Assembly (NCBI GenBank): GCA_019163175.1
Contig: JAFLKN010000022.1
Span: 1 to 64,000 of the forward strand
From: Prolixibacteraceae bacterium
GTDB taxonomy: Bacteria > Bacteroidota > Bacteroidia > Bacteroidales > Prolixibacteraceae
Reading direction: 5' to 3'
Length of the DNA: 64,000 nucleotides
A program made the translations under genes and the position numbers. The notes beneath the pieces are model-generated. The model was not told where the DNA came from. It ran no database searches and saw only the letters and a list, made by a program, of their open reading frames with translations. Position 1 is the first letter of the stretch, and every line of letters begins with the position of its first letter. Of the stretch, positions 18,502 through 27,878 are shown piece after piece.

Positions 18502-18653
18502 ATGAATTGTGTTTTAGATGGAAAAATAAGCAGCAGAGCTGCAATAAAAGATAGTTGAGTCTTAATCTATATTTATTCCCTTAAAATTGAAAAGGTTACC
18601 CTGTTTTTTGATTTATTTTTCCCCAAACACAAAATGCCAATTGGTCCTAAATA

Positions 18654-18689
18654 AAAAGACTCGTTCCGGAGTTTCGAAACGAGTCTTTT
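18654..18689 (-). terminator. Terminator after the downstream M3 peptidase gene
   Basis: AAAAGACTCGTT (18654-18665) and AACGAGTCTTTT (18678-18689) are perfect 12-bp arms around a 12-base loop, with A/T runs at both sides, so it could work in both directions. It lies 22 bp past the stop of the M3 peptidase gene at 18712. Confidence 0.8.
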
Positions 18690-18711
18690 GTAACAATAGT
18701 TAAAGTATATT

Positions 18712-20820
18712 CTATTTTAAGCCACGGCGCTTTAACAGTGGTTCGATTGATGGTTCCTGACCACGGAAATTTTTGTACACGACCATTCCTTCGTCAGATC
18801 CTGATTTGGTAAGCAAAGTCCGGAATTTAGCAGCATATTCAGGGTTGAAAATATTGCCGCTCTGTTTGAATGCATCAAAAGCATCGGCATCAAGCACTGC
18901 AGCCCAAATGTACACGTAATAACCAGCGGCATAACCTCCGGAGAAGATGTGTGTGAAATAGGTGCTGCGATAGCGTGGGGCAATTTCGCTGATCAAACCA
19001 ATTTTATCCATCGATGCTTTTTCGAAAGCTTCCACGTCTCCGCCGAAATCAATCGTATGCCAGTCCATATCGAGCAATGAGGCAGCCAGATACTCAACGG
19101 TTTCAAATCCCTGATTAAACTGAGCACTTTTTTCAAGCTTCGAAACAAGGGCTTCGGGAATAATTTCACCGGTTTTATAATGTTTGGCATACACACGAAG
19201 TACTTCAGGTTCAGATGCCCAGTTTTCCATGATCTGAGATGGAAGTTCAACAAAGTCGTTTGGTACAACTCCTGCAATGCGGCGATAAGGACCATCAGTA
19301 AACAAAGCATGAAGTGCATGACCGGCTTCGTGAAATAATGTAGTGACTTCCTCGAAACTAAGCAATGCGGGAGTTTCGCCAGTAGGACGGGTAAAGTTGC
19401 AGACTACGGAAACAACCGGAGTTACCATTTGACCGTCTTTGTACATTTGGTCGCGGAAATTTGTACACCATGCACCGTTGCTTTTTCCACCGCGCGGATG
19501 AAAATCCATATACAGAACGCCAATGTGTTTTCCGTCAGCTTCCTGAACTTCGTATGCCGATACTTCTTCGTTGTAAACAGGGATGTCGGTTCTTTTTGTG
19601 AACTTAATGCCATAAAGTTTATTGGCGGTATAAAAGAAACCTTCAATTACATTGTCGAGTTTGAAATAAGGTTTGATCTGCGATTCATCCAGATCATATT
19701 TCGCTTTTCTTACTTTTTCGGCATAGAACCACCAATCCCAGAATTCAAGCTTGAATTTGCCACCTTCTTTGCTGATCATTGCTTGCATGTCGTCGCGTTC
19801 TTTCTTTGCTCTTTCAAGTGCAGGAGTCCAAAGTTTCATCAGGAATTCGTTGATGTTTTCAGGCGTTTTGGCCATGTTTACATCAACAATGTAAGCTGCA
19901 TGGTTGGCGAAACCGAGCAGTTTTGCACGCTCATTGCGCAGCTTAACCAATTTGCTGATTGACTCTTTGTTGTCGTTTGCATTTCCGTTGTTGCCACGAT
20001 TGAGGTATCCTTTGTATAGTTTTTCGCGAAGTTCGCGGTTCTCAGCATATTGCAGGAATGGAATCATACTTGGTTTCTGCAGGGTGAAAATCCATTTTCC
20101 TGCCATGCTATCCTGTTTGGCTTGTTCGGCTGCAGCGGCAACTACTTCAGCAGGAAGACCTTTTAAATCGGCTTCATTGTCGATAACCAACTTGAAATTC
20201 TTATTGGTTTCGGCCAGGTTGTTTTCACCAAATTTGAGTTCAAGCATCGACAATTCATCGTTCAGTTTACGGAGTTCTGCCTGTTTGTCTTCAAGTAAAT
20301 TGGCACCATTGCGTGCAAAATCGAGATAGTATTTTTCAACAACCCGCAATTGGTCGGCATTCAGATTCAGTTCATTGCGGCGGTCGTAAACCGATTTTAC
20401 CCGCTTGAATAATTCTTTATTCAGTGCAATGTTATCGCGGTGAGCCGATATCTTTGGTGTAATTTCACGAGCCAAAGCCTGCATTTTGTCGGTTGTATTG
20501 GCCGAGTTCAGGTTGAAAAATGTAAGTGAAGTTTTGCTCACTAAAATGCCTGATTGATCAAAAGCCTGAATGGTATTTTCGAAAGTTGGTTCTTCTTTAT
20601 TGTCGGTAATCACTTTAATTTCATCAAGCTGATCGGCAATTCCTGCATCGATGGCCGGTACAAAATGTTCCAGCTTAATTTCGTTGAAGGCCGGCACCTG
20701 AAAAGGTGTTTTAAACTCGCTGAAAAATGGATTTGTCATGTCTCTTTTAACTTCTTTTTTCTGGTTGCACGAACTTAAAATTAGTGCAACAGCAATAATC
20801 GATACTCCTGTTTTAAGCAT
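18712..20820 (-). CDS. M3 family zinc metallopeptidase (peptidyl-dipeptidase Dcp-like), lipoprotein, copy 2
   Basis: 702 residues. The signal MLKTGVSIIAVALILSSC ends in a lipobox (SSC), so the protein is lipid-anchored in the envelope. The zinc motif is HEAGH in TLFHEAGHALHALF, with the distant Glu-containing ENWASEPEVL segment. The length fits Dcp/oligopeptidase A enzymes (about 680), which clip dipeptides or short oligopeptides. It is a close tandem duplicate of the gene at 20906-23011: long stretches match, for example NPFFSE-KTPFQVP near the start and the ending RGQEPSIEPLL-RRGLK. The 85-bp gap suggests separate or loosely coupled expression. Confidence 0.92.
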   Translation of the reverse strand: MLKTGVSIIAVALILSSCNQKKEVKRDMTNPFFSEFKTPFQVPAFNEIKLEHFVPAIDAGIADQLDEIKVITDNKEEPTFENTIQAFDQSGILVSKTSLTFFNLNSANTTDKMQALAREITPKISAHRDNIALNKELFKRVKSVYDRRNELNLNADQLRVVEKYYLDFARNGANLLEDKQAELRKLNDELSMLELKFGENNLAETNKNFKLVIDNEADLKGLPAEVVAAAAEQAKQDSMAGKWIFTLQKPSMIPFLQYAENRELREKLYKGYLNRGNNGNANDNKESISKLVKLRNERAKLLGFANHAAYIVDVNMAKTPENINEFLMKLWTPALERAKKERDDMQAMISKEGGKFKLEFWDWWFYAEKVRKAKYDLDESQIKPYFKLDNVIEGFFYTANKLYGIKFTKRTDIPVYNEEVSAYEVQEADGKHIGVLYMDFHPRGGKSNGAWCTNFRDQMYKDGQMVTPVVSVVCNFTRPTGETPALLSFEEVTTLFHEAGHALHALFTDGPYRRIAGVVPNDFVELPSQIMENWASEPEVLRVYAKHYKTGEIIPEALVSKLEKSAQFNQGFETVEYLAASLLDMDWHTIDFGGDVEAFEKASMDKIGLISEIAPRYRSTYFTHIFSGGYAAGYYVYIWAAVLDADAFDAFKQSGNIFNPEYAAKFRTLLTKSGSDEGMVVYKNFRGQEPSIEPLLKRRGLK

Positions 20821-20905
20821 TGTATAAGGTTTTTTTGTTGTTTTTGTTCAGTGTTTTTTTACAGTCCGATTCTATAGAGGCTGGACCGAGCTGCACGCAA
20901 TCATT

Positions 20906-23011
20906 TTATTTTAATCCTCTTCGTTGTAATAATGGTTCGATTGATGGCTCCTGACCACGGAAGTTCTTATAAATCACCATTCCATCGTCTGATCCGCATT
21001 TGGTAAGCAAAGTGCGGAATTTGGCTGCATATTCAGGATTGAAAAGATCGCCACTTTGTTTAAAAGCATTAAAAGCATCGGCATCTAAAACGGCAGCCCA
21101 AATGTATACGTAGTATCCGGCGGAATAACCTCCTGAAAAAATATGCGAGAAATAGGTACTGCGGTAGCGAGGAACAATCTCGTCAATCAAGCCAATTTTG
21201 TCCATCGAAGCTTTCTCAAATGCTTCAACATCGCCGGTAAATGCTTTGGTATGCCAGTCCATATCGAGCAAAGAAGCAGCCAGATATTCGACGGTTTCAA
21301 ATCCCTGGTTAAACTGTGCGCTGTTGCTTAATTTCGTTATTAGTTCTTCAGGAATAACGGCGCCTGTTTCGTAATGTTTGGCATAAACGCGAAGTACTTC
21401 TGGTTGTGATGCCCAGTTTTCCATGATCTGCGATGGCAATTCGACGAAATCGCGGGCTACTTCTCTTGCAGTTCTGCGGTATGGTCCATCGGCAAATAAA
21501 GTATGGAAAGCATGTCCGGATTCGTGGAACAAAGTTGTTACTTCATCGAAACTTAACAGGGCCGGAACATTGCCGGCAGGGCGTGTAAAGTTACAAACGA
21601 TAGAAACGACAGGAGTAATCCTTTTTCCGTCTTTGTAGGATTGGCCGCGGTAACTGGTGCACCATGCACCTGCATTCTTACCCGGACGTGGATGAAAATC
21701 CATGTAGAAGACACCAATGTGTTTACCGTCAGCTTCCTGAACTTCGTAAGCCATAGCTTCTTCATTGTAAACAGGAATATCGTTCCGTTTAATAAATTTT
21801 ACGCCATATAATTTGTTGGCTACATAGATCATTCCATCAATCACGTTTTCGAGCTTGAAATAGGGCTTTAGCTGCGCTTCGTCTAAATCGTATTTGGCTT
21901 TGCGCACTTTCTCAGCATAATACCACCAATCCCACATTCCCAATTTGAATTTTCCTCCTTCTTTATTGATCATGGCTTGCATGTCAGCACGTTCGGCTTT
22001 TGCGCGTTCCAAAGCCGGAACCCAAAGTTTCATCAGAAAATCATTAATATTTTCGGGAGTCTTGGCCATGTTAACATCAGCAACGTAGGCAGCATGACTG
22101 GGATAACCCAATAATTTGGCACGCTTGTCGCGAAGACTCACGATCTTGCCAATAATTTCTTTATTGTCGTTGGCATTGTTGTTATTGCCGCGACTGGTAT
22201 AACCTTTATACAGTTTTTCCCGCAGGTCGCGGTTTTCTGCATATTGAAGGAAAGGCAACATGCTTGGTTTCTGCAAAGTGAAAATCCATTTGCCTTCCAT
22301 GCTGTCTTTTTTTGCCAGTTCAGCTGCAGCAGTAATCACATCGGCCGGAAGTCCTTTCAGGTCAGCTTCGTTATCGACTACCAGTTTGAAGTTTTTGTTG
22401 GTTTCGGCCAATGTATTTTCACCGAATTTGAGTCCAAGCATCGATAGTTCATCGTTTAATTTCCGAAGTTCGGCTTGTTTATCTTCAGTCAAATTGGCTC
22501 CGTTGCGTTCAAAATCGCGGTAATATTTTTCGGTAACCCTCAGTTGATCTGCATTAAGATTTAGCTCATTTCGTTTTTCGTAAACTGCTTTAACCCGCGT
22601 AAATAGCTCTTTATTCAGCATGATGTTATCGCGGTGAGCCGATAGTTTTGGCGTTATCTGACGAGCCAGAGCCTGCATTTCGTCGTTGGTATTGGCCGAG
22701 TTCAGGTTTGAAAAGATGCTGGCTTTGTTCAGCAATTCGCCAGATTGATCGTAAGCCAGAATGGTGTTGTCAAACGAAGCTTCCTCTTTATTGTCAGTAA
22801 TTACTTTTATTTCGGCCAGCTGTTCCTCAATTCCGGCTTCAATGGCCGGTAAAAAATGTTCCAGTTTAATTTCGTTGAAAGGCGGAACCTGGAACGGTGT
22901 TTTGTACTCGCTGAAAAATGGATTACTCATGTCTTTCGTTGGTGCTTTGCTTGTGTTGCACGCGGTAGCGATTAACGCAAGAGCGATGAATGATAAACAG
23001 ATTTTTTTCAT
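20906..23011 (-). CDS. M3 family zinc metallopeptidase (peptidyl-dipeptidase Dcp-like), lipoprotein, copy 1
   Basis: 701 residues with a lipoprotein signal (MKKICLSFIALALIATAC). The zinc site is HESGH in TLFHESGHAFHTLF. All other family blocks are present (WYYAEKVRKAKYDLDEAQLKPYF, GVFYMDFHPRPG, GYYVYIWAAVLDADAF). It would degrade short peptides in the periplasm. This is the upstream gene of a tandem pair; the second copy is complete with an intact active site, so both may be functional and may differ in peptide preference. No convincing TAnnTTTG element is visible directly upstream. Confidence 0.92.
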   Translation of the reverse strand: MKKICLSFIALALIATACNTSKAPTKDMSNPFFSEYKTPFQVPPFNEIKLEHFLPAIEAGIEEQLAEIKVITDNKEEASFDNTILAYDQSGELLNKASIFSNLNSANTNDEMQALARQITPKLSAHRDNIMLNKELFTRVKAVYEKRNELNLNADQLRVTEKYYRDFERNGANLTEDKQAELRKLNDELSMLGLKFGENTLAETNKNFKLVVDNEADLKGLPADVITAAAELAKKDSMEGKWIFTLQKPSMLPFLQYAENRDLREKLYKGYTSRGNNNNANDNKEIIGKIVSLRDKRAKLLGYPSHAAYVADVNMAKTPENINDFLMKLWVPALERAKAERADMQAMINKEGGKFKLGMWDWWYYAEKVRKAKYDLDEAQLKPYFKLENVIDGMIYVANKLYGVKFIKRNDIPVYNEEAMAYEVQEADGKHIGVFYMDFHPRPGKNAGAWCTSYRGQSYKDGKRITPVVSIVCNFTRPAGNVPALLSFDEVTTLFHESGHAFHTLFADGPYRRTAREVARDFVELPSQIMENWASQPEVLRVYAKHYETGAVIPEELITKLSNSAQFNQGFETVEYLAASLLDMDWHTKAFTGDVEAFEKASMDKIGLIDEIVPRYRSTYFSHIFSGGYSAGYYVYIWAAVLDADAFNAFKQSGDLFNPEYAAKFRTLLTKCGSDDGMVIYKNFRGQEPSIEPLLQRRGLK

Positions 23012-23218
23012 TAGTCTATATTATTTTGATTATTAAGTTATTCGTGTTTTACGGGGGCGGAAATATAGAGATTATGCCTTGTATCAAAGCTGATAAAAGT
23101 CGTGAAACAAAGCAAAACATGATAATTTTCAGGAAAAGGGAGGAGCTGTCAGATCAATCGCAGATCAATTTGTCGTTATTTACAAGTCATTTTTCTTCCC
23201 TCACCCTGAAATTTTATT

Positions 23219-23226
23219 TACTTTTG
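23219..23226 (+). promoter_or_regulatory. -7 promoter element (TACTTTTG) of pheT
   Basis: An exact TAnnTTTG match 37 bp before the pheT ATG. A -33 TTTG at the usual distance is not clear. The rest of the 252-bp gap between the divergent M3 peptidase and pheT shows nothing else I can name. Confidence 0.5.
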
Positions 23227-23263
23227 CCGTTCATTGAATTTCAGACGTTAAAGACAGTTTATT

Positions 23264-25711
23264 ATGAATATATCTTACCGCTGGTTAAAAGAATACATTA
23301 ATCTTGACTACACACCAGATGAAGTAGCTGCTTTCCTGACTCAGATTGGGCTGGAAGTGGGTAGCATGGAAGAAATGGAAACCGTTAAAGGAGGCCTGAA
23401 GGGTCTGGTTATCGGCGAAGTTTTGACTTGTGAAAAGCATCCCGATTCGGATCACCTGAGCAAAACAACGGTGAATGTGGGTGGCGAAATTCTGCCCATT
23501 GTTTGTGGTGCCCCAAATGTAGCCGCCGGACAAAAAGTGGTGGTAGCCACTGTAGGAACTACTTTGTACGATGGCGATACTGAGTTTAAAATCAAGAAAT
23601 CGAAAATTCGTGGAGAAGCTTCGGAAGGGATGATTTGTGCCGAGGATGAAATTGGTCTGGGTACAAGCCACGAGGGCATCATGATACTCGATCCGACAGC
23701 TGTTCCAGGAACTCCCGCCAGCGAATATTTTAAAATTGAATCGGACTATGTGCTGGAAGTTGACCTTACGCCCAATCGCATCGATAGTGCTTCGCACATC
23801 GGTATTGCCCGCGATTTGGCTGCTTACATCAAACTGAAGCATCCAATCAGCTATCAGCGCCCGTCTGTTGAGGCCTTTAAAGTAGATAATCATGCATTGG
23901 TTATACCGGTTGAGGTGTTGAATACCGAAGCTTGTCCGCGATATTCCGGAGTTACGGTTTCCGGAGTTACGGTAAAAGAATCGCCGGAATGGCTGAAAAA
24001 TAAATTGAAATTAATTGGGCTGAAACCCATCAATAATATTGTTGACGTTACCAATTTTGTACTCTTCGAAACCGGTCAGCCTTTGCATGCATTTGATGCT
24101 GCTGAGATTAAAGGCGGCAAGGTGGTGGTTCGCACCGCCAATGCAGGATCTAAATTTGTGACATTGGATGGCAATGAACGCGAAATGCATCAGGACGACT
24201 TGTTGATTTGCAATGAATCGGAAGGCATGTGCATTGCCGGTGTTTTCGGTGGATTGCATTCAGGCGTGAAGGATTCGACTATCAGCATTTTCCTTGAAAG
24301 CGCCTGGTTCGATTCGGTTTACATCCGTAAAACTGCACGTCGCCACACATTAAGTACCGATGCTTCGTTTCGTTTTGAACGTGGAACCGATCCGAACGGA
24401 ACTATTTACGCCTTGAAACGTGCCGCTTTGCTCATTAAAGAAGTTGCGGGTGGCGAAATTTCTTCGGAAATAGTGGATATTTATCCGACTCCGGTTGCCG
24501 ATTTTAAGGTAGACGTAACTTATGCCAACATCAAACGCCTGATTGGTGTTGATCTTGGCAAAGAGAAAATCAAACAAATTTTGGATGCGCTTGAAATTCG
24601 TATTGAAGCCGAAACTGAAACAGGACTCTCGTTGCTCGTTCCGCCATACCGCGTTGATGTAAAACGTGAATGCGATGTAATTGAAGAAATTCTGCGCATA
24701 TACGGGTACAACAATATCGAATTGCCTACGCAGGTAAATTCATCGTTACAATATTCGGTAAAACCCAATCCGACTAAACTGCGCAACCTGATTGCCGAAA
24801 TGTTGACAGCACAAGGCTTCAACGAAATCTGGTCGAATTCGCTCACCAAATCATCGTATTACGAAAATAATTCGGTACACTCCATTGAAAGCACCGTGAA
24901 ATTGTTTAACCCATTGAGCAACGATTTGGGCAGCATGCGCCAAACTTTGCTGTACGGTGGTTTGGAGTCGGTGGCACACAATGCTAACCGCAAAAATCCA
25001 GACTTGCGTTTGTATGAATTCGGAAACTGTTATTTCTTTAACGGCAGCAGCCTGAAAGAAAATCCGATCAGAAATTACCGCGAAGAAGAGCATTTGGCTT
25101 TGTTCGTGACTGGCGATAAAGAGGCCGCCAACTGGTCTAATCCGGCTAACAAAACTTCGTTCTTCCTGCTGAAATCATATACCGAAAATGTATTGAAACG
25201 TCTTGGATTTTTGGTACTGAACCTGAAAACCGAAGGCTTCTCCAATGAACTTATCAGTGAAGGCATCCAGTATTTTATTAATGGAAAGAAGTTGGTTGAG
25301 TTTGGTGTGGTTTCAGGAAAAACACTGAAAGCATTCGGAATTGAAAACCAGGTTTATTTTGCCGATTTCAGCATGGATGTTTTGTTTGTTGAGTTAAAAA
25401 ATAACAAAGTTGTGTTTGCCGAACTACCCAAATATCCGGAAGTGCGCCGCGACTTGGCCCTGCTGCTCGACAAAACCGTTCAATTTAATCAGTTGCGCGA
25501 TTGGGCTTTCCGCTCCGAACGTAAATTGCTGCAATCGGTTGATTTGTTTGATGTTTACGAAGGTAAAGGTGTTCCGGAGGGCAAAAAATCGTATGCCATC
25601 AGCTACATTTTGCGCAATGATGAAATGACGCTGAATGACAAACAGATTGAAAAGATTATGCAGAAACTTGTCTCTACATACGAACGCGAATTGGGCGCTC
25701 AATTGAGATAG
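23264..25711 (+). CDS. pheT: Phenylalanine-tRNA ligase beta subunit
   Basis: 815 residues, the usual length of bacterial PheT. The start MNISYRWLKEYINLDYTPDE is typical. Domains in order: EMAP/tRNA-binding fold (about 40-150, with CEKHPDSDHLSKTTVNVG and IVCGAPNV), B3/B4 editing domain (about 215-390, SGVTVKESPEWLKNKL), B5 (about 405-475), the catalytic-like core and the C-terminal anticodon-binding ferredoxin fold (from about 720, FAELPKYPEVRRDLALLLD). It pairs with PheS to charge tRNA-Phe; pheS is not in the window, so the subunits are unlinked here, as in many Bacteroidota. Monocistronic, with a -7 element 37 bp upstream. Confidence 0.97.
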   Translation: MNISYRWLKEYINLDYTPDEVAAFLTQIGLEVGSMEEMETVKGGLKGLVIGEVLTCEKHPDSDHLSKTTVNVGGEILPIVCGAPNVAAGQKVVVATVGTTLYDGDTEFKIKKSKIRGEASEGMICAEDEIGLGTSHEGIMILDPTAVPGTPASEYFKIESDYVLEVDLTPNRIDSASHIGIARDLAAYIKLKHPISYQRPSVEAFKVDNHALVIPVEVLNTEACPRYSGVTVSGVTVKESPEWLKNKLKLIGLKPINNIVDVTNFVLFETGQPLHAFDAAEIKGGKVVVRTANAGSKFVTLDGNEREMHQDDLLICNESEGMCIAGVFGGLHSGVKDSTISIFLESAWFDSVYIRKTARRHTLSTDASFRFERGTDPNGTIYALKRAALLIKEVAGGEISSEIVDIYPTPVADFKVDVTYANIKRLIGVDLGKEKIKQILDALEIRIEAETETGLSLLVPPYRVDVKRECDVIEEILRIYGYNNIELPTQVNSSLQYSVKPNPTKLRNLIAEMLTAQGFNEIWSNSLTKSSYYENNSVHSIESTVKLFNPLSNDLGSMRQTLLYGGLESVAHNANRKNPDLRLYEFGNCYFFNGSSLKENPIRNYREEEHLALFVTGDKEAANWSNPANKTSFFLLKSYTENVLKRLGFLVLNLKTEGFSNELISEGIQYFINGKKLVEFGVVSGKTLKAFGIENQVYFADFSMDVLFVELKNNKVVFAELPKYPEVRRDLALLLDKTVQFNQLRDWAFRSERKLLQSVDLFDVYEGKGVPEGKKSYAISYILRNDEMTLNDKQIEKIMQKLVSTYERELGAQLR

Positions 25712-25775
25712 TTTACTGTGATCAGATAAAACTTTTGAAAGGTGTCGCTGTTTATTTCGGTGGCACCTTTTTAGT

Positions 25776-25837
25776 GTTGCGGGTTTCGAGATGCGAGTTT
25801 CGAGTTTTATCCCGTAACTCGCAACCCGTAACTTGCT
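25776..25837. repeat. Intergenic GTTGCGGGTT/AACCCGTAAC repeat
   Basis: Between pheT and the first EamA gene, GTTGCGGGTTTCGAG and related units are followed by AACTCGCAACCCGTAAC, forming an imperfect inverted repeat. A related copy is found at 33050-33105. I recognise these as dispersed intergenic repeats of Bacteroidota; they end just before the ATG at 25846. Confidence 0.6.
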
Positions 25838-25845
25838 AAAATATT

Positions 25846-26760
25846 ATGACCAATCAGGCAAAAGGAATACTGTACACATTAATTACCGTCATTATGTGGG
25901 GCGTTTTAGCTATTGCGCTAAAAGTTGCCTCCAAAGAAATCGATTCGCCAACCATCGTGTGGTTTCGTTTCTCCCTGGCCTTTTCAGGTATGTTGGTCTG
26001 GATGGCGATTCAAAGTCCGAAGGAACTAAAGATTTTGTACAAGCCAAACTGGCTGATCGTAATTTCCTCGTTGGCATTAGCCTGGAATTACATTGGTTTT
26101 ATGCTCGGAATTCAATATACCAGTCCGAGCAATGCGCAGGTTGCCATTCAGTCTGGACCAGTGTTGCTGGCTGTTTTCGGAATTTTCTTTTTCAAGGAGA
26201 AAATCTCAAGGATTCAGATTATAGGCTTTTTACTTTCGCTTGCCGGATTCTGGATTTTTTATCAGCAGCATGCTGGGGCAGTTCCGGTGGGGCAGGAAGG
26301 ACAATACACCAAAGGAATGCTGATTACACTTACCGGTGCTGTGGCCTGGGCTATTTATGCTGCGCTGCAAAAGAAACTGGTTTTAGACTATTCAGTTAGT
26401 ACACTAAATGTGTTTATTTTCGGATTACCCGTTTTACTTTACCTGCCATTCGTAAATTTTTCAAGCTTGGCGCACCTTAGCTTTGGCTATTGGGCGTTGC
26501 TTGTATTTTTGGGAGCGAATACGCTGATTTCCTACGGTTGCTTATCTCTGGCACTCAAATACCTCGAGGCCGGAAAAGTCAGCATTATTATCGTACTTAA
26601 CCCGATCATCACGTTTATCCTGATGGGAATTCTCACCTGGCTGGAAGTCAGTTGGATTGATGGAGAGCATTTCTCAGTACTTTCTATTTTGGGTGCTTTG
26701 GTCGCTCTCACCGGTGCTATTCTTGTGGTCAGGAAAAGGAAAAACCCGAAAGAGGCTTAG
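25846..26760 (+). CDS. EamA/DMT-superfamily transporter
   Basis: 304 residues with about ten hydrophobic membrane segments in two EamA repeats (about 5-140 and 160-292). Characteristic features are PTIVWFRFSLAFSGML, FMLGIQYTSPSNAQVAIQSGP in the first half and LEAGKVSIIIVLNPIITFIL in the second. It ends with a cytoplasmic KKRKN-like tail (VRKRKNPKEA). The family exports or imports amino acids, nucleotide-sugars, metabolites or drugs across the inner membrane; the substrate cannot be told. It is followed 166 bp later by another EamA gene with its own promoter, of a different subgroup. Confidence 0.88.
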   Translation: MTNQAKGILYTLITVIMWGVLAIALKVASKEIDSPTIVWFRFSLAFSGMLVWMAIQSPKELKILYKPNWLIVISSLALAWNYIGFMLGIQYTSPSNAQVAIQSGPVLLAVFGIFFFKEKISRIQIIGFLLSLAGFWIFYQQHAGAVPVGQEGQYTKGMLITLTGAVAWAIYAALQKKLVLDYSVSTLNVFIFGLPVLLYLPFVNFSSLAHLSFGYWALLVFLGANTLISYGCLSLALKYLEAGKVSIIIVLNPIITFILMGILTWLEVSWIDGEHFSVLSILGALVALTGAILVVRKRKNPKEA

Positions 26761-26814
26761 AAATTCTCCGGAGAACATTAAGTTTCAATAAATATAAACT
26801 TTCCTGAAGTTCCG

Positions 26815-26848
26815 TTTGACTGATCGTTCAGAACTGTTTCTATTTTTG
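26815..26848 (+). promoter_or_regulatory. Promoter of the second EamA gene
   Basis: TTTG (26815-26818) and TATTTTTG (26841-26848) are separated by 22 bp, close to the Bacteroidota promoter consensus, and lie 78 bp before the ATG at 26927. Confidence 0.5.
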
Positions 26849-26889
26849 TCGCTACAGAATATTCAACGTGAAAAGTTGTGCATTAGCCA

Positions 26890-26921
26890 ACCCTGGAACT
26901 TTGAATCTGAAACTTTGAACT
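26890..26921. repeat. GAACTTTGAA/GAAACTTTGAAC direct repeats
   Basis: Two tandem units (GGAACTTTGAATCT, GAAACTTTGAACTG) lie directly before the start codon at 26927. Relatives of this degenerate repeat are at 27830-27875 and 40552-40610, in each case filling a gene junction. Confidence 0.5.
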
Positions 26922-26926
26922 GATTT

Positions 26927-27829
26927 ATGTGGGTAATTTTAGCCTTAGCTTCGGCGGTATTGTTGGGAATTTATGAGGTTTTTAAAAAACTGTCAGTTCA
27001 TAAGAATGCGGTAATTCCTGTGCTTTTTATCTCAACATTAACCAGTTCCATCATTTTTCTTCCTGTAACTGTTGGCTCCTCATTTTATCCGGAATTTTTC
27101 AAAACAATTCAGCTTTATGTTCCTGAAATCACCGGGCAGCAGCATTTTCTTATTTTCCTGAAATCGATGCTGGTGGTTTCGAGCTGGATTCTGGCCTTTT
27201 ATGCAGTGAAAAATCTTCCGATAACCATAGTTGCGCCTATTCGGGCAACCGGGCCAATATGGACTTTGCTTGGGGCAATCCTTATTTTCAGCGAACACTT
27301 AAATGCATTTCAATGGGCTGGGGTGATTATCACTCTGCTGTTTTTCTATATGCTTTCTACTACCGGAAAGTCTGAAGGAATAAACTTCACCACTAATAAA
27401 TGGGTATTTTTTATCGTTGCCGGAACTTTTCTGGGTGCTGCGAGTGGATTGTACGATAAATTCCTGATGCGTCGCATTGACCGCATGGCGGTTCAGGCCT
27501 GGTTTTCATTCTATCAGGTAGCGATTTTGTTGCCGATTTTAGCGGTCAACCGTTGGCGCTTACCCAAAGGCGAACGAACACCGTTTCATTGGAGATGGTC
27601 AATTCCACTGATTGGCGTTTTTCTGGTGATGGCCGATTACTTATATTTCAATTCGCTGAGTTTCGAGGATTCTATGATTTCAATTGTGTCATCGCTTCGG
27701 CGTGGGGGAGTGGTAATCTCTTTTGTGGTGGGTGCTTTGGTTTTTCATGAGAAAAATATTGGAAGGAAAGCCATTTACCTGGCCGGGATTTTAATTGGTA
27801 TTTTATTAATTTCGCTGGGGTCTAAATAG
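26927..27829 (+). CDS. EamA/DMT-superfamily transporter
   Basis: 300 residues and about ten membrane segments in two EamA halves (about 2-140 and 155-298). It begins MWVILALASAVLLGIYEVFKK, and the first half has FYAVKNLPITIVAPIRATGPIWTLLGAIL, a conserved EamA stretch. The second half has DSMISIVSSLRRGGVVISFV. It differs clearly in sequence from the transporter just upstream, so this is not a recent duplication. Substrate unknown. It is followed 49 bp later by a small lipoprotein gene. Confidence 0.88.
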   Translation: MWVILALASAVLLGIYEVFKKLSVHKNAVIPVLFISTLTSSIIFLPVTVGSSFYPEFFKTIQLYVPEITGQQHFLIFLKSMLVVSSWILAFYAVKNLPITIVAPIRATGPIWTLLGAILIFSEHLNAFQWAGVIITLLFFYMLSTTGKSEGINFTTNKWVFFIVAGTFLGAASGLYDKFLMRRIDRMAVQAWFSFYQVAILLPILAVNRWRLPKGERTPFHWRWSIPLIGVFLVMADYLYFNSLSFEDSMISIVSSLRRGGVVISFVVGALVFHEKNIGRKAIYLAGILIGILLISLGSK

Positions 27830-27875
27830 TTCCAAGTTTCAAATTTCCCCGCCTGCCGCGGGCAGGAAGTTCCAG
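27830..27875. repeat. Short intergenic repeat with CCTGCCGCGGGCAGG palindrome
   Basis: The gap between the EamA gene and the small lipoprotein gene holds a TTCCAAGTTTCAAATTT unit, then CCCCGCCTGCCGCGGGCAGG (arms CCTGCC and GGCAGG around GCG) and a second AAGTTCCAGGTT unit. Both parts are dispersed repeat types of Bacteroidota. Confidence 0.6.
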
Positions 27876-27878
27876 GTT

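Noticed and set aside
22990-23301. Open frame covering the start regions of the M3 peptidase and pheT
   Set aside because: It overlaps the starts of two genes in other frames, and has no recognisable motif.
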